Of a stretch of DNA of 64,000 bases, positions 34,686 through 42,227 are shown in pieces. The first letter of the stretch is position 1; the number at the start of each line of letters is the position of its first letter. Where the stretch lies: contig NZ_DF967973.1 of NCBI RefSeq assembly GCF_001050235.1, positions 1 to 64,000 of the forward strand. The letters run 5' to 3'. This DNA comes from Longilinea arvoryzae (GTDB lineage: Bacteria > Chloroflexota > Anaerolineae > Anaerolineales > Anaerolineaceae). A program made the translations under genes and the position numbers. Below the pieces are notes generated by a model, which was given only the letters and a program-made list of their open reading frames with translations, was not told the origin of the DNA and did no database searches.

Positions 34686-36167
34686 CTACACCGCGAGTGG
34701 TAAGCGAGAATTGTCCTTGTCTTTCTCACGCAGCCAGGCGTCGATATCCGCGGCGGCGCGCTTGCCGGCGCCCATGGCGCTGATGACGGTGGCTGCGCCG
34801 GTGACGACATCGCCGCCGGCCCACACGCCGGGTTCATCCGTGCGGCCGTTGCTGGCATCCACCAGGATATTGCCCCTGGGCGAGCGTTCGACGGCCGGGG
34901 CGGCTTCCGAGGTGAGCGGATTGGCGCGCGTGCCCAGGGCCATGATGACCGTGTCGACCGGCAGGACGAATTCGCTGCCGGGGATTTCGACCGGGCTGCG
35001 CCGGCCGCTGGCATCCGGCTCGCCTAACTGCATGCGCACACAGCGCATACCGGTGACGACATTCGATACATTGACCAGGATCTCGACCGGATTGGTGAGG
35101 AAATCGAATTGGACGCCTTCATCTTCGGCGTGCTCCACTTCTTCGGCCCGGGCGGGCACTTCTTCGCGCGAGCGGCGGTAGACGACGTGAACTTCCGGTT
35201 TCTGGCTGCCCTTGCCGTCCTGATGCAGCCCGCACATGCGCAGCGCGCAGCGGGCGGCGTCCATGGCCACGTTACCCGCACCGACCACGGCGATGAATTT
35301 GCCGACATGCACCGGGGTATCGTATTCGGGGAAACGGAAGCCCTTCATCAGGTTGATGCGGGTCAGGAATTCATTGGCTGAATAGACGCCGATGGCGTTG
35401 ATGCCGGGAATGTTCATGAAGACGGGCAGTCCCGCGCCCGTGCCCATGAAGACGGCGTCGAAACCCTGCTCGTGGAGCAGTTCGTCCACCGTGTACAGCT
35501 TGCCGGCCACGCAGTCGAGATGCACTTTGACGCCCAGGCGTTCGACGTAGGCGACTTCCTTGCGCACGATTTCCTTCGGCAGACGAAATTCGGGGATGCC
35601 GTAGATCAAAACGCCGCCCGGTTCGTGCAAAGCCTCGAAGACCTCAACCGAATGACCCTGTCGCGCCAGATCGGCGGCGCAGGTTAGCCCGGCCGGGCCT
35701 GAACCGATGACCGCCACCCGCTTGCCGGTGGCAGGCGCTTTTTCGATCTGATCCTGTGAGTGCTGCAAATCCCAATCGGCCACAAACCGTTCCAAACGGC
35801 CGATGGCCACCGCGCGGCCTTTGAGGCCCAGCGTGCAGCGGCTTTCGCACTGGCTTTCCTGCGGGCAAACCCGCCCGCTGACGGCCGGCAGGTTGTTTTT
35901 TTCCTTGATGATCTGGGCGGCTTTGGCCAGATCGCCGGCGCGCAAGGCCATGATGAAGCGGTTGATGGGCACCTGTACTGGGCAGCCCTGGATGCAGGGT
36001 GTGTTCTTGCATTGCAGGCAGCGCTCGGCCTCGGCCATGGCGGTCTCCAGATCGTAGCCCAGGGCTACTTCACTGAAATTGTGGGCGCGAACGACGGGAT
36101 TTTGGAGGGGCATTTCGTGGCGCGGGATGCTCATGCGTTCTTTGACGGTTAAATTGACCTCAGTCAT
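34686..36167 (-). CDS. nfnB: NADPH-side subunit of NfnAB (GltD-like FAD protein)
   Basis: A 493-residue GltD-type protein. The N-terminal Fer4 domain has clustered cysteines (CLQCKNTPCIQGCPVQVPINRF; CPQESQCESRC), then FAD and NADPH Rossmann motifs (VAVIGSGPAGLTCAADLARQGH, VVGAGNVAMDAARCALRM) and the C-terminal AGGDVVTGAATVISAMGAGKRAA. With the adjacent NfnA it should make the electron-bifurcating NADH-dependent ferredoxin:NADP oxidoreductase. A stand-alone GltD role is less likely because the partner is 18 bases upstream. GAGGTGGATC precedes the ATG. Confidence 0.88.
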   Translation of the reverse strand: MTEVNLTVKERMSIPRHEMPLQNPVVRAHNFSEVALGYDLETAMAEAERCLQCKNTPCIQGCPVQVPINRFIMALRAGDLAKAAQIIKEKNNLPAVSGRVCPQESQCESRCTLGLKGRAVAIGRLERFVADWDLQHSQDQIEKAPATGKRVAVIGSGPAGLTCAADLARQGHSVEVFEALHEPGGVLIYGIPEFRLPKEIVRKEVAYVERLGVKVHLDCVAGKLYTVDELLHEQGFDAVFMGTGAGLPVFMNIPGINAIGVYSANEFLTRINLMKGFRFPEYDTPVHVGKFIAVVGAGNVAMDAARCALRMCGLHQDGKGSQKPEVHVVYRRSREEVPARAEEVEHAEDEGVQFDFLTNPVEILVNVSNVVTGMRCVRMQLGEPDASGRRSPVEIPGSEFVLPVDTVIMALGTRANPLTSEAAPAVERSPRGNILVDASNGRTDEPGVWAGGDVVTGAATVISAMGAGKRAAADIDAWLREKDKDNSRLPLAV

Positions 36168-36185
36168 GATCCACCTCTTCGCCGC

Positions 36186-37094
36186 TCAATCACCCGCCAG
36201 CGGCAGAACGCGCCGATTTTCCTGGCGGCGCACGGCGCTTTCCAGGTTGCAAATGTGTTCGCTCTGGTGTTCGCGGTTCCAGACCTGCATGGCTTCCTGT
36301 TCTTCCTGCGAGAAGACCTTCTTTCGGGCCAGAACGACGTCCCAGTTCACCTTGGAACCGTCGAATTCAGGCCCGTCGACGCAGGCAAAGCGCATCTGGC
36401 CGTCCACTTCCACGCGGCAGGCGCCGCACATGCCGGTGCCATCCACCATGATCGAATCCAGGCTGACATCGATGGGGGCGTCGAAGGGTTCGACGGTCTT
36501 GCAGCAGAACTTCATCATGATGGCCGGACCGATGGCCCAGACGTGACCCGTGATCCAGGGGGCCTCGAGGAGTTCGGTCAGGGGCTCGGTGACCACGCAT
36601 TTGCGGCCGCGCGAGCCGTCGTCGGTGCAGAGGATGAGTTCGTCGCACACGGCGTTCATCTTATCCTCCCAGAAGATCAGGTCGGCGCTGCGGGCGCCCA
36701 TGATGACATAAACGTAGTTGCCGGCGTCCTTCAGGGCGCGGGCGATGGGGTAGACGGGGGCGATGCCCACGCCGCCGGCCACCAGAATGACGCGGCCGCC
36801 GTACATCTTGATGGTGGAGGGCTTGCCAAGCGGCCCGACGAAGTTGCGAATGACGTCGCCGCTCTTCAGTTCACCGAGTTCGCGGGTCGATTTGCCGACC
36901 TTTTGGAAGATGACCGTCACCGTGCCCTGCTCGCGATCGAAATCGGCGATGGTCAGGGGGATGCGTTCGCAGGTTTCATCCTTGCGCAGGATAACGAATT
37001 GTCCCGGCGCCGCTTTGCGGGCGATTTCCGGGGCATCGATGATCATCAGATCGGTATTGGGCGTTAAAGATTGCTTTTCAATAATTTTGAACAT
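36186..37094 (-). CDS. nfnA: NADH-side subunit of NfnAB (ferredoxin-NADP reductase-like)
   Basis: About 302 residues: FAD-binding ferredoxin-reductase domain (PGQFVILRKDETCERIPLTIADFD), the NAD motif ILVAGGVGIAPVYPIARAL, and the C-terminal [2Fe-2S] motif GTGMCGACRVEVDGQMRFACVDGPEFD. It reversibly couples NADH and ferredoxin to NADPH with NfnB in the cytoplasm. The ATG at 37094 has GAGGTG upstream; the frame start at 37106 is less likely. It lies between the alcohol dehydrogenase gene and nfnB and is probably co-transcribed. Confidence 0.9.
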   Translation of the reverse strand: MFKIIEKQSLTPNTDLMIIDAPEIARKAAPGQFVILRKDETCERIPLTIADFDREQGTVTVIFQKVGKSTRELGELKSGDVIRNFVGPLGKPSTIKMYGGRVILVAGGVGIAPVYPIARALKDAGNYVYVIMGARSADLIFWEDKMNAVCDELILCTDDGSRGRKCVVTEPLTELLEAPWITGHVWAIGPAIMMKFCCKTVEPFDAPIDVSLDSIMVDGTGMCGACRVEVDGQMRFACVDGPEFDGSKVNWDVVLARKKVFSQEEQEAMQVWNREHQSEHICNLESAVRRQENRRVLPLAGD

Positions 37095-37221
37095 GGAACA
37101 CCTCATTTCGAAGCGGGAGGGCAGGCTCTTTCGGCTGCCCGGGTCGGCCTGGAAGGGCCGGCCGTGCGAGCCAGCTCCTCCAGGCGTTCCTTTCAGGTCT
37201 CGGATATCCTATCGATAAGTC

Positions 37222-38463
37222 TTAAGCTGCAACCGGTAAATTTTCGTACTGGATCGAGTGCATGCTGCGCTCGTAAATGCTGCGGACGATATCGCTGTTG
37301 GCGTCCACCGGTGCCAGGTCGAGGAGCATGCCCAGGGAGGGTGTCTCGCGGGCCAGGTCGGTCAGTCTTTCCAGGTCGCTCGTGGAATACCCCTCATCTT
37401 CCAGCTTGGAAGTCAGGCCGAGGGAGAACAGCCATTTTTCCACACCCACGGCCAGGCGCTTGGCTTCAGCCAGGCTGCCGTTGCCGGTCAGCCCGCTGAC
37501 GATGGGCGAGTAGATGTCCGCCAGGGTCTGGGGGACCGCCGGGTAGATGGTCTCGAGGACGGCGGGCAGCAGCATGGCCAGGCCCAGGCCGTGGGCGAGA
37601 TCGGGTTTGACGGCGCTCAGCGGGTGTTCGAGGGCATGGGTCAGGTGAAGCATGCCGTTATCGAAGGCGATGCCGGCGATGGCGGAGGCATAGGCCAGAT
37701 AGTAGCGCGCTTCGAGGTCGTCCTGTTTCTTCATGGCGCGCGGCAGGTATTTGGCCACCAGGCGAATGGTCTCTTTGGCCAGCATGATGGCGTAGGGCGA
37801 GGCAACCTTGGTGGTGGCGGCTTCGGTGACGTGGTTGATGGCATCGACCGACACGTAAGCCGTCTGGTTGGCGGGCAGTTTGGCCATCAGGGCCGGGTCA
37901 TCGATGGCATAAAGCGGATAAATGAAATCCTGGGCGATGCAGGGCTTGAAGCCCAGATCGGGGATCGACACGACTGCGAAACGATCGACTTCCGTCCCGG
38001 TGCCGTGGGTGGTGTTGATGGCAACCAGCGGAACGGCGGTCTCGGGCGCAAATTCGTAGGTGTAGAGTTCCTTGCAGTTGTGCTGCGGGTACTTCAGGAG
38101 GACGGCGACGCTCTTGCCGGCGTCGATGGGGCTGCCGCCGCCGACGCCGATGACGGCCTGGGCGCCAAACTGGCGGGCCATGGCAGCGGCTTCATCCACC
38201 TGGCGGTTGTCAGGGTTGGGGGTCACACCGTTATAAATCGTGTAGGCAATCTGACTCTTTTCGAACGCGGGCTTCATCACATCCCAGGCGCCGCACTTGA
38301 TGTAGGCGCTCTTCGAAGCAACGACGATCACTCGATCGATGCCGCGCTTCTTGAGGTCAGCGCAGATATCTTCGAACTTGTGAATGGCGCCTACACCCAG
38401 GTAGAGGGTGGTCTTGCAGCGGATTTCGCGGACTTCATGAATGTCGATCTCGTTTTCCCACAT
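37222..38463 (-). CDS. Iron-containing alcohol dehydrogenase
   Basis: A 413-residue group III alcohol dehydrogenase: VIGVGGGSPIDAGKSVA (about 104-120), NTTHGTGTEVDRFAVVS, DAINHVTEA, and HLTHALEHPLSAVKPDLAHGLGLAMLLP with metal-binding histidines. It interconverts aldehydes and alcohols with NAD(P)H, a common electron sink in fermenters. AAAGGAGAAACCAGC precedes the ATG at 38463; the longer open frame is not supported. It is the first gene of the leftward arm and carries Rex-like sites in its promoter. 127 bases with GC-rich hairpins separate it from nfnA. Confidence 0.9.
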   Translation of the reverse strand: MWENEIDIHEVREIRCKTTLYLGVGAIHKFEDICADLKKRGIDRVIVVASKSAYIKCGAWDVMKPAFEKSQIAYTIYNGVTPNPDNRQVDEAAAMARQFGAQAVIGVGGGSPIDAGKSVAVLLKYPQHNCKELYTYEFAPETAVPLVAINTTHGTGTEVDRFAVVSIPDLGFKPCIAQDFIYPLYAIDDPALMAKLPANQTAYVSVDAINHVTEAATTKVASPYAIMLAKETIRLVAKYLPRAMKKQDDLEARYYLAYASAIAGIAFDNGMLHLTHALEHPLSAVKPDLAHGLGLAMLLPAVLETIYPAVPQTLADIYSPIVSGLTGNGSLAEAKRLAVGVEKWLFSLGLTSKLEDEGYSTSDLERLTDLARETPSLGMLLDLAPVDANSDIVRSIYERSMHSIQYENLPVAA

Positions 38464-38532
38464 GCTGGTTTCTCCTTTAAAACTCTCCAACAAATCTATT
38501 GCTAAGGTTTGAACGATCCTGAGATCGTCTGT

Positions 38533-38554
38533 ATTCGTTATTATTTTCACGATT
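38533..38554. promoter_or_regulatory. Rex-like operator B (downstream of the ADH promoter)
   Basis: ATTCGTTA-N6-TCACGATT, an imperfect copy of the site at 38592 (11 of 16 arm bases shared with its own inverse by eye). It sits at the expected start point of leftward transcription, where a bound repressor would block the ADH promoter. Confidence 0.55.
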
Positions 38555-38560
38555 GACCGT

Positions 38561-38588
38561 ATTATAGGTCGTTTGAACCCTGAGTCAA
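38561..38588 (-). promoter_or_regulatory. Promoter of the ADH-nfnA-nfnB arm
   Basis: On the complementary strand TTGACT (38583-38588), a 16-base spacer and TATAAT (38561-38566). Rex-like sites lie immediately on both sides. Confidence 0.7.
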
Positions 38589-38591
38589 TAG

Positions 38592-38613
38592 ATTCGTGAA
38601 CTAAATCACGAAT
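38592..38613. promoter_or_regulatory. Rex-like operator A (perfect palindrome)
   Basis: ATTCGTGA-N6-TCACGAAT, a perfect 8-base inverted repeat. Its GTGA-N6-TCAC core has the same geometry as the known Rex consensus TTGTGAA-N4-TTCACAA. It lies 3 bases upstream of the -35 of the ADH promoter and between the divergent genes. Confidence 0.75.
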
Positions 38614-38691
38614 AATAATGAGCCTTTCGATCGAAATCCATATTTTTGATGAGGCCCGGCGCAAGTTTTTTCCATTTCAAAATAGGTGCGC

Positions 38692-38720
38692 TTGACAATG
38701 GGGTGCGAGATGGATAGAAT
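38692..38720 (+). promoter_or_regulatory. Promoter of the rex operon
   Basis: TTGACA at 38692-38697, exactly 17 bases, TAGAAT at 38715-38720: a near-consensus sigma-70-type promoter. The third Rex-like site begins 4 bases after the -10 box. Confidence 0.8.
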
Positions 38721-38723
38721 TGA

Positions 38724-38745
38724 ATTCGTGAAAAGATTAACGATA
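38724..38745. promoter_or_regulatory. Rex-like operator C (rex autoregulation)
   Basis: ATTCGTGA-N6-TAACGATA: the left arm is identical to operator A and the right arm is degenerate. It covers the predicted transcription start of rex. Confidence 0.6.
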
Positions 38746-38768
38746 TTAAATCAAGGCTGTGCCTGCCA

Positions 38769-39467
38769 ATGAAGAAGACAACGATACCCTTACCCTCCTT
38801 ACGAAGATTGTTGCTCTATTACCGGCATCTGCTCGCGGCCATCGATGCGGGCCAGGAGTATCAGTCCTCGGCCGAACTGGCCTGGACCGCGGATACCACG
38901 CCCGAACAGGTGCGTAAGGATTTGAGCTATTTGCCCAGCCAGGGACGCAGCCGGGTCGGCTACCCGACTCAGAAGCTGGCCCAGATCATCGAAGAGACCC
39001 TGAACCTGACCAGCGACAAAGATGTGCTGCTGGCCGGTGCAGGCAACCTGGGGCGGGCGCTGGCGCTCTACCCGGGCTTCAAACAATACGGCCTGAACAT
39101 CGTAGTCCTGTTCGATAACGACCCGGCCCGGGTGGGCACGCGGGTGGGCAGGCTGCAGGTGCTGCCGGTGGAAAAACTGAGCAACCTGGCAGCGCGCATG
39201 CTGATCCGGATCGGGATCATCGCCACACCCCCCGAAAATGCCCAGGACGTGGCGGATGCCATGGTGGCCGGCGGCATCAAGGCCATCTGGAATTTCACGT
39301 CCGCCCGGCTGACCGTGCCCGAGGACGTGCTGGTCAATACCATCGACCTGTCGCCGGAATTACTGGTGCTGTCGCAGTACGTTCACAACCTGGGCAAACA
39401 CCCCGGTCATTCCGAAGCCATCCCGGAACACCCGACCCTCGAGAGGGAAGGTCAGGACCCGGCATGA
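38769..39467 (+). CDS. rex: Redox-sensing repressor Rex
   Basis: A 232-residue Rex protein: N-terminal winged helix (IPLPSLRRLLLYYRHL, TPEQVRKDLSYLPSQGRSRVGY), Rossmann domain with AGAGNLGRALA and VVLFDNDPARVGTRVG, and the helix VLSQYVHNLG. Rex dimers bind DNA at low NADH/NAD and release it when NADH rises. Three matching palindromes in its own upstream region support auto-regulation and control of the divergent ADH-NfnAB arm. It starts a run of four genes whose frames overlap or touch. No strong Shine-Dalgarno sequence is seen. Confidence 0.92.
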   Translation: MKKTTIPLPSLRRLLLYYRHLLAAIDAGQEYQSSAELAWTADTTPEQVRKDLSYLPSQGRSRVGYPTQKLAQIIEETLNLTSDKDVLLAGAGNLGRALALYPGFKQYGLNIVVLFDNDPARVGTRVGRLQVLPVEKLSNLAARMLIRIGIIATPPENAQDVADAMVAGGIKAIWNFTSARLTVPEDVLVNTIDLSPELLVLSQYVHNLGKHPGHSEAIPEHPTLEREGQDPA

Positions 39468-39733
39468 GCGCGCGCATGGATCTGGTTGTATGCATGGGCT
39501 CGGCTTGTCACCAGATGGGCGCGTTTGAGGTGGTGACGGCCCTGAAAAGGTTGTTGAAAGAGCACAACCTGCAGGACGCGGTCAACCTCAAGGGCGCCTT
39601 TTGCCTGGGGGAGTGCGGCAAAGGCGTCGTTTTGGATTTCGACGGCCGGCGCATTCTTCACGTGCAACCCGATACGGTGGAGACGATTTTCGATGAAGAA
39701 ATTTTGCCCTGTTTTGTGGAAAGGAAATCCTGA
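39464..39733 (+). CDS. NuoE-like thioredoxin-fold [2Fe-2S] protein
   Basis: An 89-residue protein with the cysteine pattern of the NuoE/HydC ferredoxin family: C10-x4-C15 (VCMGSACHQMG) and C47-x3-C51 (GAFCLGECGKG). It should bind a [2Fe-2S] cluster. It starts within the rex stop codon (ATGA overlap) and so is translationally coupled. Its short length and the signalling genes after it suggest a redox partner or sensor rather than a subunit of complex I; no NuoF or NuoG is present. Confidence 0.85.
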   Translation: MSARMDLVVCMGSACHQMGAFEVVTALKRLLKEHNLQDAVNLKGAFCLGECGKGVVLDFDGRRILHVQPDTVETIFDEEILPCFVERKS

Positions 39734-40233
39734 TGGTTGAAAAATCACTTTGGGAGCTGCTGTGGGATTACGATCCAAACGGCCTGGTCGTGCTCGATCG
39801 GGATTATAAGATTCAGATCGTCAACCCTTCCTTTTGCGGACTGTTCAAACTCAAGGAAGAGGAGATCAAGGGCCGGCCGGCGGCAGAGGTCTTTGATGAC
39901 CTGAGTGATTTCGAGGCGGTCTGGGAACGCGGCGAGGTGATCAAGGGGCGCGAGCGCGAGTACCCGCGCTACGGGCTGTACCTGCGCGGCGTGTATTTTC
40001 CGGTGGTGGGGCAGGGGCTGGCGGCCTGCATTCTGGTGGACTTGACCAAGGAACACCAGCGCGCCGAGGAACTGCGCGAGGTGAAACAGGAATTGAGCAA
40101 GCAGGTCAATAAAGTGATCGACAAACAGATGAGCATTGCCCAGGAGATTGCCGGCCTGCTGGGCGAGACGACCGCCGAAGCCAAGGTCAGCCTGTTGAAA
40201 ATTCGCAATATGCTCGATTCGGAGATTCGCTAG
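39733..40233 (+). CDS. PAS-domain sensor protein without output domain
   Basis: A 166-residue protein: a PAS domain at about 8-105 (GLVVLDRDYKIQIVNPSFCGLFKLKEEEIKGRPAAEVF, GLAACILVDLTKEHQRAEEL), then a coiled coil at about 105-165. No kinase, GGDEF or DNA-binding domain follows. A single cysteine (C35) sits in the PAS core. The start overlaps the previous stop by one base (TGATG). The coiled coil probably docks on, or dimerises with, the SpoIIE-type phosphatase encoded next. Confidence 0.85.
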   Translation: MVEKSLWELLWDYDPNGLVVLDRDYKIQIVNPSFCGLFKLKEEEIKGRPAAEVFDDLSDFEAVWERGEVIKGREREYPRYGLYLRGVYFPVVGQGLAACILVDLTKEHQRAEELREVKQELSKQVNKVIDKQMSIAQEIAGLLGETTAEAKVSLLKIRNMLDSEIR

Positions 40234-41393
40234 TGAATTATTTTGGCGACATCCACACCATTTTCCTGAACAAGCACGGTGAAGAGCTGTGCGGCGATCA
40301 GGTGCGCATTCTGACCGGCGAGGAAAAAACCTGCATCGTGCTCTCGGACGGCCTGGGCAGCGGCGTGAAGGCCAACATCCTGTCGACCCTTACCTCGGAA
40401 ATCATCATCCACATGTGGCAGGAAGACGTGGCCCTGGAGGATGTGATGGAAACCATCGCCGCCACCCTTCCGGTTTGCAAGGACCGCAACCTGGCTTACG
40501 CCACCTTCTCGGTGCTCGAGATGGAACGCAAAACGGGCAAATTCCGGGCTTATAACTTCGACAATCCCAACCTTCTCTTTTTCCACCGCGGGAAGTATCA
40601 GGAACTGCCGGCCCAGATCGAGCAGATCGGCGGGCGGAAAATTCAGATTGTGACCGGGCAGGCCGCAGCGGATGATTTTCTGGCCATGCTGAGCGATGGG
40701 GTGGTCTTCGCGGGGCTGGGCACCACCCTGAACTTCGGCTGGAGCCTGCCGAAAATTGCCGCTTTCATCGAGAGACTGTTCATCTATCATCCCACCAGCT
40801 CGCGTTCGCTGGTACAGGCCACCATGGCCCACACCCGCGACCTTTACGGCGGCGAACCCGGCGACGATGCCTCGATGGTGGGCATGTTCATGCGCGCCTG
40901 CCGGACGGCCATGGTTTTTACCGGGCCGCCGCTGAACGAGGCCGATGACGACGCCCTGGCGGAACGGTTGATGAACTTCGACGGCGAGCGCATCGTGTGC
41001 GGCGGCACCACCGCCAAGATCGTCTCGTATTTCCTCGGGCAGACCGTGGAAACAGATATTTCCACCAGCCGCGAGGATGTGCCGCCGATCGGGTATCTGG
41101 ACGGGGTCGACCTGCTGACCGAGGGAATATTGACCCTCAACAAGGCGGCCGAATGGCTCGAACAGACGGACGGGGATATCAACCGGCTGCCGGTGGACCG
41201 CAATGGCGCCGTGCTGCTGGCGCGTTCGCTGTTGAACGCGGACGAGATCACTTTCATGGTCGGGCAGAAGATGAACCCGTTCTACCAGAATCCGCTCCTG
41301 CCGGTGAGCGTTTCCATCCGGAAGAGCCTGGTGGAAAAGATTACGGCGCGGTTACGGCTCTTGAACAAGCATGTGAAGGTGGAGTATTTTTAG
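40233..41393 (+). CDS. SpoIIE-type PP2C serine/threonine phosphatase
   Basis: A 386-residue protein whose N-terminal 230 residues form a SpoIIE/PP2C phosphatase: GDQVRILTGEEKTCIVLSDGLGSGVKAN, AYATFSVLEMERKTGKFRAYNFDNPNLLF, FLAMLSDGV and GEPGDDASMVGMF provide the metal-binding aspartates. The C-terminal 150 residues (from about VFTGPPLNEADDDALAERLMNFDGERIVCGGTTAKIVSYFLG) form an extra domain seen in phosphatases of this type near hydrogenase genes. It starts at GTG sharing one base with the PAS stop. Its phosphoprotein target (often an anti-sigma antagonist) is not in the window. Confidence 0.88.
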   Translation: MNYFGDIHTIFLNKHGEELCGDQVRILTGEEKTCIVLSDGLGSGVKANILSTLTSEIIIHMWQEDVALEDVMETIAATLPVCKDRNLAYATFSVLEMERKTGKFRAYNFDNPNLLFFHRGKYQELPAQIEQIGGRKIQIVTGQAAADDFLAMLSDGVVFAGLGTTLNFGWSLPKIAAFIERLFIYHPTSSRSLVQATMAHTRDLYGGEPGDDASMVGMFMRACRTAMVFTGPPLNEADDDALAERLMNFDGERIVCGGTTAKIVSYFLGQTVETDISTSREDVPPIGYLDGVDLLTEGILTLNKAAEWLEQTDGDINRLPVDRNGAVLLARSLLNADEITFMVGQKMNPFYQNPLLPVSVSIRKSLVEKITARLRLLNKHVKVEYF

Positions 41394-41397
41394 GAGG

Positions 41398-41516
41398 GGT
41401 GAAGAGTGAAGGGTGAAGAGGTGAGAAGTGAAGAGTGAAGAGTAATGAGTGATGCGTGTTCTGAAAACTCCGACTCTCGCAGATCACCCCTGACCTCTTA
41501 CCTCATCACTCATGAC
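41398..41516. repeat. GAAGAGTGAAGGGTGAAGAGG word repeats
   Basis: 7-base words GAAGAGT/GAAGGGT and their inverse (ACTCATGACTCATCC) fill the gap between the convergent phosphatase and TetR genes. The TGA stop of the TetR gene lies inside the array. Confidence 0.75.
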
Positions 41517-42125
41517 TCATCCCCTCTTCACCAGATAATCCATCACCAGGTGTTCGGTGTCTTCCAATAATTTGGAGAGTTCGGCGGCATCCGTCAGGTG
41601 ACCGGAGGTGTATAGAAGCAGCGGGCCGTTGAAGAGGCTGAAGAGCATCACGGCCGCTTCGCGCGACTCGGTGGGCTGAAATTGGCCCTGCTGGATCCCC
41701 AGGTCGATCAGGTCGCTGAGAAACTGAAGGCCGGTTTCGAACAGGAGAAGATGGTACTTTTGAGCCTCATCCACCGGCAGCGTCCATTGCAGCAGATACG
41801 AACGCGGCCGTTGAAGGGCCGCCTGCGAGAATAACCTGACCACTTCACGCAGTACCCCGCCGGCCCCTTCCTGGCGGGCGCGTTTCAAAAATTGCTCGGC
41901 GCTTTCCTGTAGAATCCGGAGCTGGCGTTCGCTGAGCGATTTCAGCAGTTCTTCGCGCGAAGCGAAGTAAGAGTAGAAGGTCATCGGCGAGACTCCCAGG
42001 CGGGCCGTGACCGCCCGGATGCTGACTTCCTCCGGCCCCTGCGTTTCGAGCAGATCGCCGGCAGCCGCCAGAATACGCTCGCGCATGGCTTCGCGTTCGA
42101 GGGTGGTTTTTTTGGGACGGGACAT
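41517..42125 (-). CDS. TetR-family transcriptional regulator
   Basis: A 202-residue regulator. The N-terminal HTH is MRERILAAAGDLLETQGPEEVSIRAVTARLGVSPMTFYSYFASREELL, and the helical ligand domain has a W in its core. GGGAGTAAGGAA precedes the ATG. It faces a divergently transcribed acyltransferase gene across 102 bases, the classic layout for local control. A candidate operator with dyad symmetry lies between them. Confidence 0.9.
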   Translation of the reverse strand: MSRPKKTTLEREAMRERILAAAGDLLETQGPEEVSIRAVTARLGVSPMTFYSYFASREELLKSLSERQLRILQESAEQFLKRARQEGAGGVLREVVRLFSQAALQRPRSYLLQWTLPVDEAQKYHLLLFETGLQFLSDLIDLGIQQGQFQPTESREAAVMLFSLFNGPLLLYTSGHLTDAAELSKLLEDTEHLVMDYLVKRG

Positions 42126-42141
42126 TTCCTTACTCCCTAGG

Positions 42142-42166
42142 AGCGCAATACAAAACGCGCTATAAT
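42142..42166 (+). promoter_or_regulatory. Candidate TetR operator overlapping a -10 box
   Basis: AGCGC-N10-GCGCT (42142-42161) runs into TATAAT (42161-42166) on the rightward strand. A repressor bound here would cover the promoter of the acyltransferase gene. No clear -35 is seen. Confidence 0.45.
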
Positions 42167-42227
42167 GGCATCAAAATTAATTATACGGCGTAAATGAAAG
42201 GACAACAAGCCGTAAAGCAGGTGAACC

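Noticed and set aside
37096-37221. Riboswitch or attenuator between ADH and nfnA
   Set aside because: GC-rich hairpins (GGCAG...CTGCC; GGCC...GGCC) are visible, but no known aptamer consensus could be matched.
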